Below are positions 6,719-6,749 of a stretch of DNA of 6,749 bases, piece by piece (the stretch's first letter is position 1; each line of letters starts with the position of its first letter). A model generated the notes under the pieces. The model saw only the letters and a program-made list of their open reading frames with translations. It had not been told where the DNA came from and made no database searches. A program made the translations under genes and the position numbers. Source of the stretch: an uncultured Collinsella sp. (lineage in GTDB: Bacteria > Actinomycetota > Coriobacteriia > Coriobacteriales > Coriobacteriaceae); NCBI GenBank assembly GCA_900550965.1, contig URUC01000096.1:1-6749 (forward strand), given 5' to 3'.

Positions 6719-6749
6719 ATTCTGCCGCAGGGAACGAATAACGCCCGAG

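Noticed and set aside
6719..6749. Possible terminator after the exporter operon
   Set aside because: Only 31 bases are visible and they show no complete hairpin or T-tract; any terminator would lie beyond the window.

Overview
The window comes from a GC-rich bacterium. GTG starts, strong AGGAGG-type ribosome sites and the style of the ABC proteins (an N-terminal YMSDIVDVGVQQGG-like stretch, a Met/Gly-rich leader on the partner) fit a gut Coriobacteriia such as Collinsella. That assignment is from memory of similar sequences and is only moderately sure. I see no RNA genes, insertion sequences, CRISPR arrays or attachment sites.

Left part, minus strand (positions 1 to about 1902): a short-chain dehydrogenase/reductase gene (1010-1759) is followed by a KdgT-type 2-keto-3-deoxygluconate permease (start at 901) that runs off the left edge of the window. 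The 108-base gap between them holds a GC-rich hairpin with a pyrimidine-rich tail. This may end or attenuate transcription after the reductase gene. The pair looks like a small sugar-acid uptake and oxidation/reduction locus, but the reductase's substrate cannot be read from the sequence.

Centre (1760-2049): a divergent, AT-richer regulatory region of about 290 bases with no gene. It holds a plausible minus-strand promoter, a striking near-perfect 31-base palindrome centred on GGGACATGTCCC (1952-1982), and a weak candidate promoter for the rightward operon.

Right part, plus strand (2050-6718): a tight three-gene operon. A MarR-type regulator overlaps the first ABC exporter half by 4 bases (GTGA), and that gene overlaps the second half by 1 base (TAATG). 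The two halves form a textbook heterodimeric type IV ABC exporter. The first carries a degenerate ATP site (Asp instead of the catalytic Glu, Gln instead of the switch His) and a large extra domain between TM1 and TM2. The second has the catalytic Glu and His but a variant LSQGQ signature. The likely logic is a MarR repressor that senses a toxic or signalling compound and derepresses its own exporter. The last 31 bases (6719-6749) hold nothing I can call.

Overall this is a fairly ordinary accessory/housekeeping region. The palindrome and the extra domain of the first ABC half are the points most worth following; I do not see evidence of a wholly new system.
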